64,000 nucleotides of DNA from Kiloniellaceae bacterium (GTDB taxonomy: Bacteria; Pseudomonadota; Alphaproteobacteria; Kiloniellales; Kiloniellaceae): contig JAJFGK010000023.1 of the NCBI GenBank assembly GCA_021776195.1, positions 67,155 to 131,154 on the forward strand. The letters run 5' to 3'. Positions 35,448 to 43,701 of the stretch are shown here, piece by piece. Positions within the stretch are counted from its first letter, which is position 1. Each line of letters starts with the position of its first letter. The notes under the pieces are model-generated. The model saw only the letters and a list, made by a program, of their open reading frames with translations. It searched no databases and was not told the DNA's origin. Both the position numbers and the translations under genes were made by a program.

Positions 35448-36203
35448 TCAGCTCTTTCCCAGGTAGATGCTTTTGACCTGCTCGCTGGCGGTGATCTCGG
35501 CGACGCTCCCCTCGGCGAAGATCTGGCCCTGGTGCAGCACGGTGACAGTCTCGGCGACCTCCTTGACGAAGGCCATGTCGTGCTCGACGACGACGATGGT
35601 CAGGCCGGTCGCATTCAGGTGCTTGAGAACCGCCGCCGTTTGCGAGGTCTCGTCGGATGCCAGTCCGGCGGTCGGCTCGTCCAACAGGATCAGACTGGGG
35701 TGGGCCGCCATGACCATCGCGATTTCCAGCCACTGTAGCTGGTTGTGCGAGAGCTCGGCCGCCCGGGTCTGGTCGTTCGGGTCGAGGCCGAAGGCCTCCA
35801 GCAGGTATTCGAAGCGCGCCGCGCCGGCCTCGTCGCCGGCGGCCTTCGACGGCGCGCGCGGGATCGCCAGGTTGTCGTGCACGCTGAGCTCGTGGAAGGC
35901 GCGATTGTTCTGGAACGTGAGGCCGACCCCCAGCTTGACCCGTTGGAAGGCCTCCATCCGGGTCACGTCGCGGCCGGCGATGAAAATCTGGCCGCTATCG
36001 GCGCTCTGGATGCCGCAGAGCATCGAAAAGAGCGTCGATTTGCCGGCCCCGTTCGGGCCGATCACACAGCGCAGCTCACCGCTCCGGACCTTGAAGTTGA
36101 CATCCTCGGCCGCGGTCACGCCGCCGAAACGCTTGTTCAGGGAGCGGGTCTCCAGGAGAACCGGACTATCCATGACGGGGCTGTCCATGACGGGACTGTC
36201 CAT
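35448..36203 (-). CDS. Urt/Liv-type ABC ATPase (UrtD/LivG-like)
   Basis: The 251-residue protein has Walker A 'GPNGAGKSTLF', 'LGVGLTFQNNRAFHELSVHD', signature-like 'LSHNQLQWLEIAMVM' (the LSHGQ position is changed to LSHNQ, as in UrtD) and Walker B 'LILLDEPTAGLASDETSQ'. It pairs with the UrtE-like protein. Its N-terminus is odd: the pentapeptide MDSPV occurs three times in a row, encoded by a 15-bp tandem repeat, so three in-frame ATG codons (36203, 36188, 36173) are available. GAGGGG favours the first. Confidence 0.93.
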   Translation of the reverse strand: MDSPVMDSPVMDSPVLLETRSLNKRFGGVTAAEDVNFKVRSGELRCVIGPNGAGKSTLFSMLCGIQSADSGQIFIAGRDVTRMEAFQRVKLGVGLTFQNNRAFHELSVHDNLAIPRAPSKAAGDEAGAARFEYLLEAFGLDPNDQTRAAELSHNQLQWLEIAMVMAAHPSLILLDEPTAGLASDETSQTAAVLKHLNATGLTIVVVEHDMAFVKEVAETVTVLHQGQIFAEGSVAEITASEQVKSIYLGKS

Positions 36204-36207
36204 GACC
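36165..36207 (-). repeat. 15-bp tandem repeat at the start of the UrtD-like gene
   Basis: Nearly three copies of the unit CTGTCCATGACGGGA (plus-strand reading) stand head to tail. Each carries a start codon in the same frame, giving a threefold MDSPV peptide. Slippage here would change the number of start codons without breaking the frame. Confidence 0.85.
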
Positions 36208-36216
36208 GGCCGCCCC

Positions 36217-37257
36217 TCAGCCTGTCGTCCGGGTGCGCCGCGACGTCCATCGGCCGATCGTCTCGGCCAGCATCACGACGATACCGCGCGGGAAGAACAT
36301 CATGGTCGCCACCAGCAGGCCGCCGATGATGACCATGGCGTACTGGTTGCCTTGGGACGACAGGGTGTAGGTCAGCCAGTTGAGACAGAGCGTCGATATC
36401 ACCACGGCGAGCAGACTGGTGCGGCCGCCCACCGCCGTCCAGACCACCGGCAGCGCCGCCTGCAGCAGGCCGACCTGGCTGGGCGTGATGTAGTTGCCCC
36501 ACTGGACATAGAGCAGCCCGCTGAGCCCGGCCAGCATCGCCGAGAGGACGAAGATCGCGGCCTGGCGGAAACGGATATCGTAGCCGAGCAACTCGGTGCG
36601 CAGCTCGTCCTCGCGAATGGCAACGGTCACCTGGCCGAACCGGGAGTTGACCAGCATGCGAAGTCCGAAATAGCAGAGGATCACCACCACGAGGCAGAGG
36701 TAGTAGAAGGAATAGCCCTCGAAGACGAAGCCGAAGAGCTGAAACCAGGGGATCCCGGTCATGCCGTTGTAGCCGCCAAGGAGAACCGTGCCGACGCGCC
36801 ATTGATAGCCCGCGGTCTGACCGAGGAAGGTCTCGAGCAGCAGGGTCAGCACCAGGGTCAGAATGGGAATGATCCATTTTTGGACCCGGGCATAGAACAC
36901 GAAGTAGCCGAAGACCGCCGCGATCAGGGCACAGCCGGCCAGACCGCCGATCACTCCCGCGAGGGGGCCCAGGGAACTGTCCGACAGGTTCCCGGCGATG
37001 ATACCGTAGAGATAGCCGGCAATCCCGAAGTAGGCGACGTGACCGAAACTGAGAACCCCGCAGTAGCCCCAGAGAAGCGCCATGCCCAGGCCGAGGGGGA
37101 TATTCAGCAGATAGAAGGCCACGTTCGACGCGCGGAAGGCGGAGACCTGCGTCGGGTAAAGCAGGAACATCACGATGGCGATGGACAGGCCGATCCAGAA
37201 CCACCGGGATTTGCCGATGTCGGCCTCGCCGCCGAGCAGTTGCAGGACGGATTTCAT
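36217..37257 (-). CDS. Urt/Liv-type ABC permease (UrtC/LivM-like)
   Basis: The 346-residue protein has about nine to ten membrane segments and LivM/UrtC phrases: 'GLGMALLWGYCGVLSFGHVA', 'YFGIAGYLYGIIAGNL', 'TVAIREDELRTELLGYDI' and 'QVGLLQAALPVVWTAVGGRT'. It forms the channel with the UrtB-like permease and overlaps that gene's stop codon by ATGA. The UrtD-like gene follows after 13 bp. Confidence 0.94.
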   Translation of the reverse strand: MKSVLQLLGGEADIGKSRWFWIGLSIAIVMFLLYPTQVSAFRASNVAFYLLNIPLGLGMALLWGYCGVLSFGHVAYFGIAGYLYGIIAGNLSDSSLGPLAGVIGGLAGCALIAAVFGYFVFYARVQKWIIPILTLVLTLLLETFLGQTAGYQWRVGTVLLGGYNGMTGIPWFQLFGFVFEGYSFYYLCLVVVILCYFGLRMLVNSRFGQVTVAIREDELRTELLGYDIRFRQAAIFVLSAMLAGLSGLLYVQWGNYITPSQVGLLQAALPVVWTAVGGRTSLLAVVISTLCLNWLTYTLSSQGNQYAMVIIGGLLVATMMFFPRGIVVMLAETIGRWTSRRTRTTG

Positions 37258-38156
37258 CGCTGTTTACCCTGGGACCTGCGGTCCAGATACTTCTGGAGTT
37301 GGGCGGAAATCCCGTTCGGCATGATGCGGATGATGAAGAGGGCCGCCACCAGCAATGCGACGGATCCGGAAAAGGCACCCAGGGCCATGCCGATGGGGGT
37401 CTTCACGGCGGCCAGGAGGAAACTGCTGCCGACCGCCCCGCCGATCACGCTGGTGGCACCGCCGACCACCACGGTGATGAAGGCCGGGGCCACGAACTGC
37501 TGGCCCATGAAGGGGGCGATCGTGGCGGTCGGCGCGAGCAGGGCCCCGCTCAGACCGGCAAGCCCCGCCCCAAGGCTGAAGGTCAGGGTGTAGACCCGGC
37601 CGGTCGGCACGCCGAGGCTCTTGGCCATTTCGGCGTTCTGCATCGTCGCCTTGGCCTGCAGCCCATAGGTCGTTCGGCTGTAGATGAGCCAGAGCGCCAG
37701 AATCAACAGGACACAGGCCAGCATCAGGATGAACCAGTAAACGGAAAAGGAAAAATCGCCGTAGGAGAAGGACCCGCCGGGGATCTTGATCGAGGGCATG
37801 AAGGGGCCGAAGAAAAGCAAGGTTCCCTGGCCCATGACCAGGCTGATGCCCCAGGTCACGACCAGCGCGCCCAGCTCGCGGCCATAGAACCTTCGAACGA
37901 TCAGCAACTCCAGCACGGCCCCGAAGGCGGCCACGAAGAAGAAACTCAAAATCACCGAGATCGGAAAGGGCACTCCGGCATGGTGGGTGATGGTGGCCAC
38001 ATAGGCGCCCATCATCATCAACTCGCCATGGGCCAGGTTGATGATGTTCATCATGCCCAGAATGATGATGAGGCCGACCGCCGCCAGGAACAGGAACGAG
38101 GCCGTCGCTCCCAGCTGGTAAAGCAGGCTGAGCGCCAGCGGCAGGGTATCGGTCAC
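37254..38156 (-). CDS. Urt/Liv-type ABC permease (UrtB/LivH-like)
   Basis: From GTG 38156, with GGAGGGGAG directly upstream, the product has 300 residues; GTG 38168 in the same frame is an alternative. It shows LivH features: 'LAAVGLIIILGMMNIINLAH', 'GELMMMGAYVATITHHAG', 'RRFYGRELGALVVTWGISLV' and 'PTGRVYTLTFSLGAGLAGLS'. It is the first permease gene, 82 bp after the binding-protein stop codon. It belongs to the importer for short amides or urea inferred from context. Confidence 0.93.
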   Translation of the reverse strand: MTDTLPLALSLLYQLGATASFLFLAAVGLIIILGMMNIINLAHGELMMMGAYVATITHHAGVPFPISVILSFFFVAAFGAVLELLIVRRFYGRELGALVVTWGISLVMGQGTLLFFGPFMPSIKIPGGSFSYGDFSFSVYWFILMLACVLLILALWLIYSRTTYGLQAKATMQNAEMAKSLGVPTGRVYTLTFSLGAGLAGLSGALLAPTATIAPFMGQQFVAPAFITVVVGGATSVIGGAVGSSFLLAAVKTPIGMALGAFSGSVALLVAALFIIRIMPNGISAQLQKYLDRRSQGKQR

Positions 38157-38238
38157 GCTCCCCTCCACCGCTTAGATCCGGGACCCAGGCTGCTCCGGCC
38201 GGACAGCAGGTCCGACCGGAACGACGGCTGAGCCATTT

Positions 38239-39777
38239 CTATTTGGCGAACATCGTGAAGAAGGGATCCTCATCGGGGATGTACTGCTTGTATTCCTTGT
38301 GCTTCACCAGATTAACCCCGACACGCTGGAGCCACCAAGGCTGAATGCTCGGCCACTCGCGCACGAAGCTGACGTTGTGGTTCTCGTCCGCCGTCGCCAG
38401 GCGGATATAGTGCGAACAGTGGTGTGTCGAGGGCTCGAGGAACACGGCCCCTTCCGGCGCCTCGATACTGAGCCCGGACTCCAGGGCCTTCTTTACCACC
38501 TCCTGATCCGTGGTGCCGGCGAGCCGGGCCGCGAGGGCGTAGAGGTGGATCGAGAAGTAGGTGTTCTGCGCCATCTGGCCGATGTAGGGATCGTCCGGGA
38601 ACATCTCGTACCAGCGCTTGACGAAGGCCCGGTTCCGCGCCGTGGGGATTTCCTCGATGTAGTTGACGCAGTTGTACATGCGGTTCAGCGACGGCGGCGT
38701 GAAGCGGCGATGCTCGTAGCCCTGGGCCATGTTGACCGTCGAGGCCATGGGATACTCCAAGCCGGCGGCGGCGGCCTGGGGATAGTAGTTCGACTGGTTC
38801 GAGCCGACCAGAAGCGTGAAGACCCAATCGGGCTTGGCCGCCTGAATTCGCGCGATGGAGGTGGTGAAGTCCGACACGCTGAGCGGCACGAACTCCTCTT
38901 CGATGATCTCGCCGCCGACGAGAGGCGCGAAGGCTTTGGTCCAGGCCGCGGTCAACTGGCCGAAGTTGTAGTCGGCCGCGATGGTGTAGACCCGCGGTCC
39001 GAACTTCTGAATCATGTAGTCGACCACCGGAATGACCTGCTGCTCGACAATGGCGCCGGTGCAGAAGGTGTTGGAATCGGCAACCCCGCCCTCGTACTGA
39101 TTTGTGTAGATGTAGAGCTGCTTGTGCTGATCGACGATCGGGCGGATCGCCTCTCGCTCCGCGCTGGTGAAGCCGGCCACCAGGCAGTCGACCTTGTCTT
39201 CCTGAATGAGACGCCGGGTGAGCTGTTGCCAGATATTGTTGTTGGACTGTCCATCGGGCGCGATGAGTTCGACTTCGCGGCCGAGCAGACCGGATTCACC
39301 GGACTCCACCAGAATGTCGTCGTCTTCGACGAAGGCCGTGCCGGCGCCGGTCATCTCGCCGCCGTCGTCGACCGTTTTCAGGTCCTTGTCGCCGTGACCC
39401 ATCACCGGTGCCGCGGCGGCGTAGTTGGCCATCACGCCCATCCCGCCGGAGCCGACAGGCCCGCCCTTGAGGGTCTTGCCCTCGTTGATTTCCTTCACCG
39501 CGAGCAGGGCGGCATGGTATTTCTGCACCCCGTAGACCGCGAGGTTGCCGGAGAGATCCTCGATGTGCCCGATCTTGATCGGATCGCCGGCGGCGCGCGC
39601 CGTTTGCAGCCCGGATACCACCGCGGGCGCCGCGAGCGCGACGGCCGCGACGCCGGTGCCCTGGACGAAGGACCGGCGCTCTATCATCGGGCCGAGGTTT
39701 GAAGACTGGTCTGCTGCCTCAGTGCTATCCGCACTCTTGACGATACCCTTTTTCTTGTTGTCCTTGCTCTCTGACAT
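38239..39777 (-). CDS. Urt/Fmd-type substrate-binding protein with an extra segment, Tat-exported
   Basis: The 512-residue product has an unusually long charged N-terminus, a twin-arginine motif 'ERRSFVQGTGVAAVALAAP' at 33-51, and UrtA/amide-binding phrases: 'IKIGHIEDLSGNLAVYG', 'VEQQVIPVVDYMIQKFG', 'YNFGQLTAAWTKAFAPLVGG' and 'DDPYIGQMAQNTYFSIHLYA'. Between 'AVKEINEG' (~100) and 'GLLGREVELI' (~163) it has about 60 residues that the family normally lacks, including an acidic 'FVEDDDILVESGES'. GGAGG precedes ATG 39777. An intrinsic terminator lies in its leader, downstream of an antiterminator gene. It should bind urea or a short amide. Confidence 0.9.
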   Translation of the reverse strand: MSESKDNKKKGIVKSADSTEAADQSSNLGPMIERRSFVQGTGVAAVALAAPAVVSGLQTARAAGDPIKIGHIEDLSGNLAVYGVQKYHAALLAVKEINEGKTLKGGPVGSGGMGVMANYAAAAPVMGHGDKDLKTVDDGGEMTGAGTAFVEDDDILVESGESGLLGREVELIAPDGQSNNNIWQQLTRRLIQEDKVDCLVAGFTSAEREAIRPIVDQHKQLYIYTNQYEGGVADSNTFCTGAIVEQQVIPVVDYMIQKFGPRVYTIAADYNFGQLTAAWTKAFAPLVGGEIIEEEFVPLSVSDFTTSIARIQAAKPDWVFTLLVGSNQSNYYPQAAAAGLEYPMASTVNMAQGYEHRRFTPPSLNRMYNCVNYIEEIPTARNRAFVKRWYEMFPDDPYIGQMAQNTYFSIHLYALAARLAGTTDQEVVKKALESGLSIEAPEGAVFLEPSTHHCSHYIRLATADENHNVSFVREWPSIQPWWLQRVGVNLVKHKEYKQYIPDEDPFFTMFAK

Positions 39778-40000
39778 TCGTTCCTCCCCGGTTGTGTTCA
39801 GGACCGCGCAACAAACAAAAAAGGGCCCCACGCTGATCGCGTAGAGCCCCATTGCTCGGTCGGCCGAAGGCCGCTATGTGTCTCACGTCCGCTCCACGGC
39901 GAAGAATTTCATCGGACTTCGCCGGGACCGAACGCGAAGTCATGCTCCCCGGAAGACACTTGCGAGTCAATATGGAAAACCGCGGCCGGGCGGGCGGATC
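39778..40000 (-). promoter_or_regulatory. Leader region with stem-loops, probable ANTAR antitermination target
   Basis: Between the AmiR-like gene and the binding protein the minus strand contains an early stem with arms CTTCGC and GCGAAG (about 39915-39940), then the short hairpin CGGCC-TTC-GGCCG (39861-39873), then the intrinsic terminator at 39817-39850. ANTAR proteins such as AmiR bind paired hairpins placed just before such a terminator and let polymerase continue. This arrangement is what that mechanism predicts; exact hairpin pairing is my reading. Confidence 0.6.
39817..39850 (-). terminator. Intrinsic terminator in the leader of the amide-transport operon
   Basis: On the minus strand GGGCTCTACGC pairs over 11 positions (two of them G-U) with GCGTGGGGCCC around GATCA, followed at once by TTTTTTGTTTG. 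It lies 40 bp before the binding-protein start codon, downstream of the AmiR-like gene, so default transcription of the uptake operon should stop here. Confidence 0.85.
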
Positions 40001-40642
40001 TCAAACGGCGGCTTTTCGTTTCCTCGCCCGGTTCCGGGCGATCCCCTGATCCACCGCTTTCATGTGAGCTTCGGGGTCGCTCAACAGGGAAAAGGCGAAG
40101 GCCTCGATCACCAGGTTGGCCGACATGCAAGCGCTTCTGACCGCCGCATAGGCTTCGTCATCGTCGACCCTGAAACGGCGCATCACCAGGAGTATGGCTT
40201 TCGTAACCAGGGGTCGGGCTTTGACCTGCTCCTGCTGGAAGGCGACCCTCTCTTCCAACTCGCGCCGATTGCCTTGATTGTGAAAGGCGAAGACCAGCGC
40301 CTTGAAGACTGCCTCGCGCCGCAGCGGCTTGTTCAGCATCGCGCTCGGCTTCACGGCCATCATCGCCTCGAGCCGCCCCGGCGCTTCGGTTCCGGTGATC
40401 GCGATCAGGGGCCTGGATTCGAGAACCCAGAGCTCGTCGGTCGCCGAGGCGGCCCGGCGGTCCGCATCGAAAAAGATCACGTCGGCCCCGTCGTCGGGCA
40501 CGCATTCCGGCATCGGCCACAACACATCGCTCTCGATGCCCAGGCGCGCGAGCTGCGCCACCAGGATCTCCCGGTTCGCATCGGCCGGATGCAGGACAAG
40601 GGCGCGATAGCCGCGGAAATTGGGAATGCGCGGCGTGGTCAT
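40001..40642 (-). CDS. ANTAR-domain antiterminator (AmiR/NasT-like)
   Basis: The 213-residue product has an N-terminal pseudo-receiver domain ('YRALVLHPADANREILVAQL', 'DVIFFDADRR', 'PLIAITGTEAPG', 'KPSAMLNKPLRREAVFKAL') that lacks the usual phospho-acceptor cluster, a coiled-coil-like linker ('RRELEERVAFQQEQ') and a C-terminal ANTAR RNA-binding domain at about 140-187 ('KAILLVMRRFRVDDDEAYAA', 'VRSACMSANLVIEAFA'). AmiR binds nascent RNA and prevents termination. ATG 40642 overlaps the sensor gene's stop by ATGA, so sensor and antiterminator are made together. The target is very probably the terminator at 39817, which lies 151 bp beyond its stop codon. Confidence 0.93.
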   Translation of the reverse strand: MTTPRIPNFRGYRALVLHPADANREILVAQLARLGIESDVLWPMPECVPDDGADVIFFDADRRAASATDELWVLESRPLIAITGTEAPGRLEAMMAVKPSAMLNKPLRREAVFKALVFAFHNQGNRRELEERVAFQQEQVKARPLVTKAILLVMRRFRVDDDEAYAAVRSACMSANLVIEAFAFSLLSDPEAHMKAVDQGIARNRARKRKAAV

Positions 40643-41847
40643 TTGACCAGTCTCAGCAGGGACTTGCGTTCCGGCTTCGCCAGCCCGGCGGGATCGGGAA
40701 AGATCCCCTCGCCTTGCTGTGCCGGGTCCAGCCACACCAGATAGGGATCGGGCTTGACCGGCTCGGGCGCCTCGGCGAAGACCTCGAACTGGCGGTCGTT
40801 CAAGGCCCGGGCCAGCCGGGGCGTCAGATAACAATGGGCATTGTCGGCATCGATGGTCACCCGCCCCTGCGGTGCAACGATGGCACTGCCCAGGGCGGCG
40901 CGGCGAATGGCGTCGATGCCCGTGGTTCCCGCCCGCTGGAGGGCATTGGCCAGCAGCAGAACGGAGATGTAGGAGGCCTCGGCGTCGGCGCAGGTGATCG
41001 TATCAGCCCCGAAACGAGCCTGGTAGCTGGCGATGAAACGGGCGTTACGCTCGGACTCGATGCTCTGAAAGTAGACGCTCGAGGCAATCAGTCCCGGACT
41101 GGCGGCCGGCCCGATGCGCAGCAGCTCCGGCTCGGAGAGACTGCAGTCGGTGATCGGCACAGAGTCGGCCCGGGACGCCGGATAGTTCCGTTCGCGGCAC
41201 TGGTAGGCCTTCACGAAGGCATAGCGCGAGTCGCCGATCAGGGTGCTGAAGATGAAATCCGGGCGCTCCCGTTCGATGTCGCTGATCAGATGATCGACAT
41301 CCTCCGAGCCCACCGGAATGTACTTTTCCGAGACCAGGTCGCCGCCGTTCGCGGTAAGAACCTCGCGCAGGATCCGGTTGCTTTCCCAGGCCCAGATATA
41401 GTTCGACCCCACGCAGTAGGTGCGTTTCCCATAGGCCTTCATCATATACTTCGCGAGAGGAATGATGTGCTGGTTGGGCGAGGCCCCGGTGTAGATGACA
41501 TTGCTGCTGGTCTCGAATCCCTCGTAGTGGGAGGGATACCAGAGCAGCGCGTCGTACTTCTCGAAAGAGGGGATCACCTCCTTGCGGCTGCTCGAGGTAT
41601 AGCATCCGATAACATGACGGATCCGGTCCTGCTTGAGCATCATCTCGCAGGCGCCGCGGTAGCCGGCCAACTCGCCTTTCGGATCGACGAGCTTCGGCTC
41701 CAGGATGAAATCGTAGGCGCTGTCGGCCTTGACCTCGTCGATGGCCAGAAGAGCACCGTTCAGCATCGCGCGGGAGACCGCGCTATAGGGCCCGGTCACC
41801 GAAAACACCAAACCCACCGGGATCATTTCCGCCATCGCCCGACCCAT
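40639..41847 (-). CDS. AmiC/NasS-like cytoplasmic amide sensor
   Basis: The 402-residue protein is a periplasmic-binding-protein-like sensor without a signal peptide, as expected for AmiC. It opens with 'IPVGLVFSVTGPYSAVSRA' and has 'HVIGCYTSSSRKEVIPSFEK', 'DALLWYPSHYEGFETSSNVI', 'YTGASPNQHIIPLAKYMM' and 'KRTYCVGSNYIWAWESNRIL'. In Pseudomonas, AmiC holds AmiR inactive until an amide binds. The start may be ATG 41847 or one of the nearby in-frame ATGs at 41835 and 41826. Context (formamidase, Urt-type importer, AmiR-like partner) supports an amide or urea ligand; a nitrate sensor (NasS) is the alternative but no nitrate genes are here. Confidence 0.93.
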   Translation of the reverse strand: MGRAMAEMIPVGLVFSVTGPYSAVSRAMLNGALLAIDEVKADSAYDFILEPKLVDPKGELAGYRGACEMMLKQDRIRHVIGCYTSSSRKEVIPSFEKYDALLWYPSHYEGFETSSNVIYTGASPNQHIIPLAKYMMKAYGKRTYCVGSNYIWAWESNRILREVLTANGGDLVSEKYIPVGSEDVDHLISDIERERPDFIFSTLIGDSRYAFVKAYQCRERNYPASRADSVPITDCSLSEPELLRIGPAASPGLIASSVYFQSIESERNARFIASYQARFGADTITCADAEASYISVLLLANALQRAGTTGIDAIRRAALGSAIVAPQGRVTIDADNAHCYLTPRLARALNDRQFEVFAEAPEPVKPDPYLVWLDPAQQGEGIFPDPAGLAKPERKSLLRLVK

Positions 41848-41938
41848 TGCTGAAAGCGCACCGACCAGAGGCTAACGCAGTTTGTCGGCGGGGAATACAG
41901 CTAATGGACCTGCCGCCGGCAACATCCGGCAGGCGCGG

Positions 41939-43405
41939 TCATTTCCGTTCGCGCGGCAGGTGCGGGTCGTCGGGCAGGGCCGCCGGCGGAATCTCTTCAT
42001 GCTGCAGGTCGGCCAATCGGATCGGCCGCGCCGGGGGTCGGCCGCGCGGCCAGGTCGGGGCTGGGGTTTCCGCGCCGGTGGAGCCGGCCACCAGCGCGGC
42101 CAGCGTCGCCAGGCAGTTGCGCCCCTGGCAGCGGCCCATGCCCATGCGGGTCGCCGCCTTGAGTTGGAGCATGCTGGTCGCCCCCTCGCGCCTGCGCCCT
42201 TCGATATCCTCCAGGGTCAGGTTCTCGCAGCGACAGACCACCGTGTCCCCGGTCACCAGGTCGGCGACACCAAGCGGCGGAGCGAAGACCCGAGCCAGGC
42301 CGTCCGCGAAGGCGCCGAGATGGGCGCGCCGGCGGCGCAGGAGCCCTGTCCGTTGCGCGGCGCCATCCCCGCGGCCGAGCCGCGCCGCCGCCGCGAGGCC
42401 GGCCAGGGCGCCCTCGACCAGGGCCAGCTCGACGCCGCCGATGGCCGTCCCGTCCCCGGCGGCGAAGAGGTCGGGCCGGCTCGTCATGAGGTCGCCATCG
42501 CGCTGTACCATGGTGTCGCCGCTCCTGGGATCGAGGACCCGCCGACACCCGGCGAGGCGCGCCAGCTCGTCCGACGGCACCAGACCGAAGCCGGCGATCA
42601 GGGTATCGGCCGCGAGCCGCCTTTGGCGGCCGCGATCGATGCCGCCGCCGCGTGCCAGCGCCGCGATCTCGACCGCCTCGACCTCGTCCCCGTTCCCGTC
42701 CCCGTCCCCGGCCCTGCCCTCGGCCCGGACCACCGTCCAGCCCGCGAGATAGGGCACGCCGGCCCGGGCCAACCGGGTGCGGAGGCGCAGGCCGAGCGCG
42801 AAGAGTCCGGGCGCGCGAAGGACCCCGGGTAGGGCGCCGAGGACGCGACCGGCGACCGGCGCCGCCTCGACCACCGCCACGACCTCCGCGCCGAGCCCGA
42901 CAAGACTGGCCGCGGTGACGAGCAGCAATGGCCCGTTGCCCGCGACCACGATCCGGCGGCCGGGCAGCACGCGCTGGCTCTTCATAAGGTTCTGGGCACC
43001 GCCGGCGGTGATCACCCCGGGCAGCGTCCAGCCGGGAAAGGGAGCCGGCTTGTCGCGCGCGCCGGTGGCCAGCACGATGGCCCTGGCGGCGACGCGGCCC
43101 GACCGATCCCCGGCGGCGACCGCCAGGACGCCGGGCGCCGGCAGGTCCCACACGGTGGCCCCGGGGCGGTAGTCGACCGCTGGGTGCTCGACCACGCCAA
43201 ACAGACCATGGGCCCGGTGACGCTCGCGGGCGAAGACACCCCCCGGTTCCTCCTGCCAGGCGCCGGGCGGCTGGCGCAGATACTGGCCGCCGGGGCGCGG
43301 GTTGTCGTCGAGCAGGACCACCGAACAGCCCAGCGCGGCGGCCTCGCGGGCCGCCGACAGCCCCGCCGGGCCGGCGCCGACGATGGCGACATCGCAGTCG
43401 GTCAC
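41939..43405 (-). CDS. FAD-dependent oxidoreductase with C-terminal [2Fe-2S] domain (HcnB/LhpE-like)
   Basis: From GTG 43405 (AAGGAA upstream, GTGA overlap with the preceding gene) the product has 488 residues. It contains two dinucleotide motifs, 'AIVGAGPAGLSAA' (10-15) and 'VVAGNGPLLLVTAAS', 'TGARDKPAPFPGWTLPGVIT', 'FAAGDGTAIGGVELALVEG', and a BFD-type iron-sulfur end with 'VVCRCENLTLEDIEG' and 'RCQGRNC'. In heterotrimeric enzymes such as hydrogen cyanide synthase and D-hydroxyproline dehydrogenase this subunit relays electrons to the quinone pool. It completes a three-gene set with 43402 and 43698. Confidence 0.92.
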   Translation of the reverse strand: MTDCDVAIVGAGPAGLSAAREAAALGCSVVLLDDNPRPGGQYLRQPPGAWQEEPGGVFARERHRAHGLFGVVEHPAVDYRPGATVWDLPAPGVLAVAAGDRSGRVAARAIVLATGARDKPAPFPGWTLPGVITAGGAQNLMKSQRVLPGRRIVVAGNGPLLLVTAASLVGLGAEVVAVVEAAPVAGRVLGALPGVLRAPGLFALGLRLRTRLARAGVPYLAGWTVVRAEGRAGDGDGNGDEVEAVEIAALARGGGIDRGRQRRLAADTLIAGFGLVPSDELARLAGCRRVLDPRSGDTMVQRDGDLMTSRPDLFAAGDGTAIGGVELALVEGALAGLAAAARLGRGDGAAQRTGLLRRRRAHLGAFADGLARVFAPPLGVADLVTGDTVVCRCENLTLEDIEGRRREGATSMLQLKAATRMGMGRCQGRNCLATLAALVAGSTGAETPAPTWPRGRPPARPIRLADLQHEEIPPAALPDDPHLPRERK

Positions 43406-43701
43406 GGGATTTCCTTCCCGCCGTGGCCGGTGGTCACGCGCAGGCCGGGCCTGGCCTCGGTCATGCAGGCCCGGCTGGCTTGGCCCTCCACCGTGACCAG
43501 ACACTCCCAGCACAGCCCCATACCGCAGAAGTAGCCGCGAGAACGCGCGCCACCGCTGCGCTCGCCCAGCACCCGCAGCGCGGCGGCGAAGAGCACCGCG
43601 GCCAGGCTCTCCCCGGGGTAGGCCGTCACCGCCGCGCCGTCGACCTCGATCTCGAAGGCCTCGCCGCGATCGATGCCCCGGGTGACCCGCGCGCCGGTCA
43701 T
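43402..43701 (-). CDS. Small [2Fe-2S] subunit (HcnA/LhpF-like)
   Basis: The 99-residue protein matches the small subunit of these dehydrogenases: 'FEIEVDGAAVTAYPGESLAA' followed by a plant-ferredoxin-type cluster with Cys59, Cys64, Cys67 and Cys79 ('YFCGMGLCWECLV', 'RACMTEARPG'). It bridges the two flavoprotein subunits. ATG 43701 overlaps the preceding gene's stop by ATGA; the upstream open frame to 43842 lies inside that gene and is not used. Confidence 0.92.
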   Translation of the reverse strand: MTGARVTRGIDRGEAFEIEVDGAAVTAYPGESLAAVLFAAALRVLGERSGGARSRGYFCGMGLCWECLVTVEGQASRACMTEARPGLRVTTGHGGKEIP

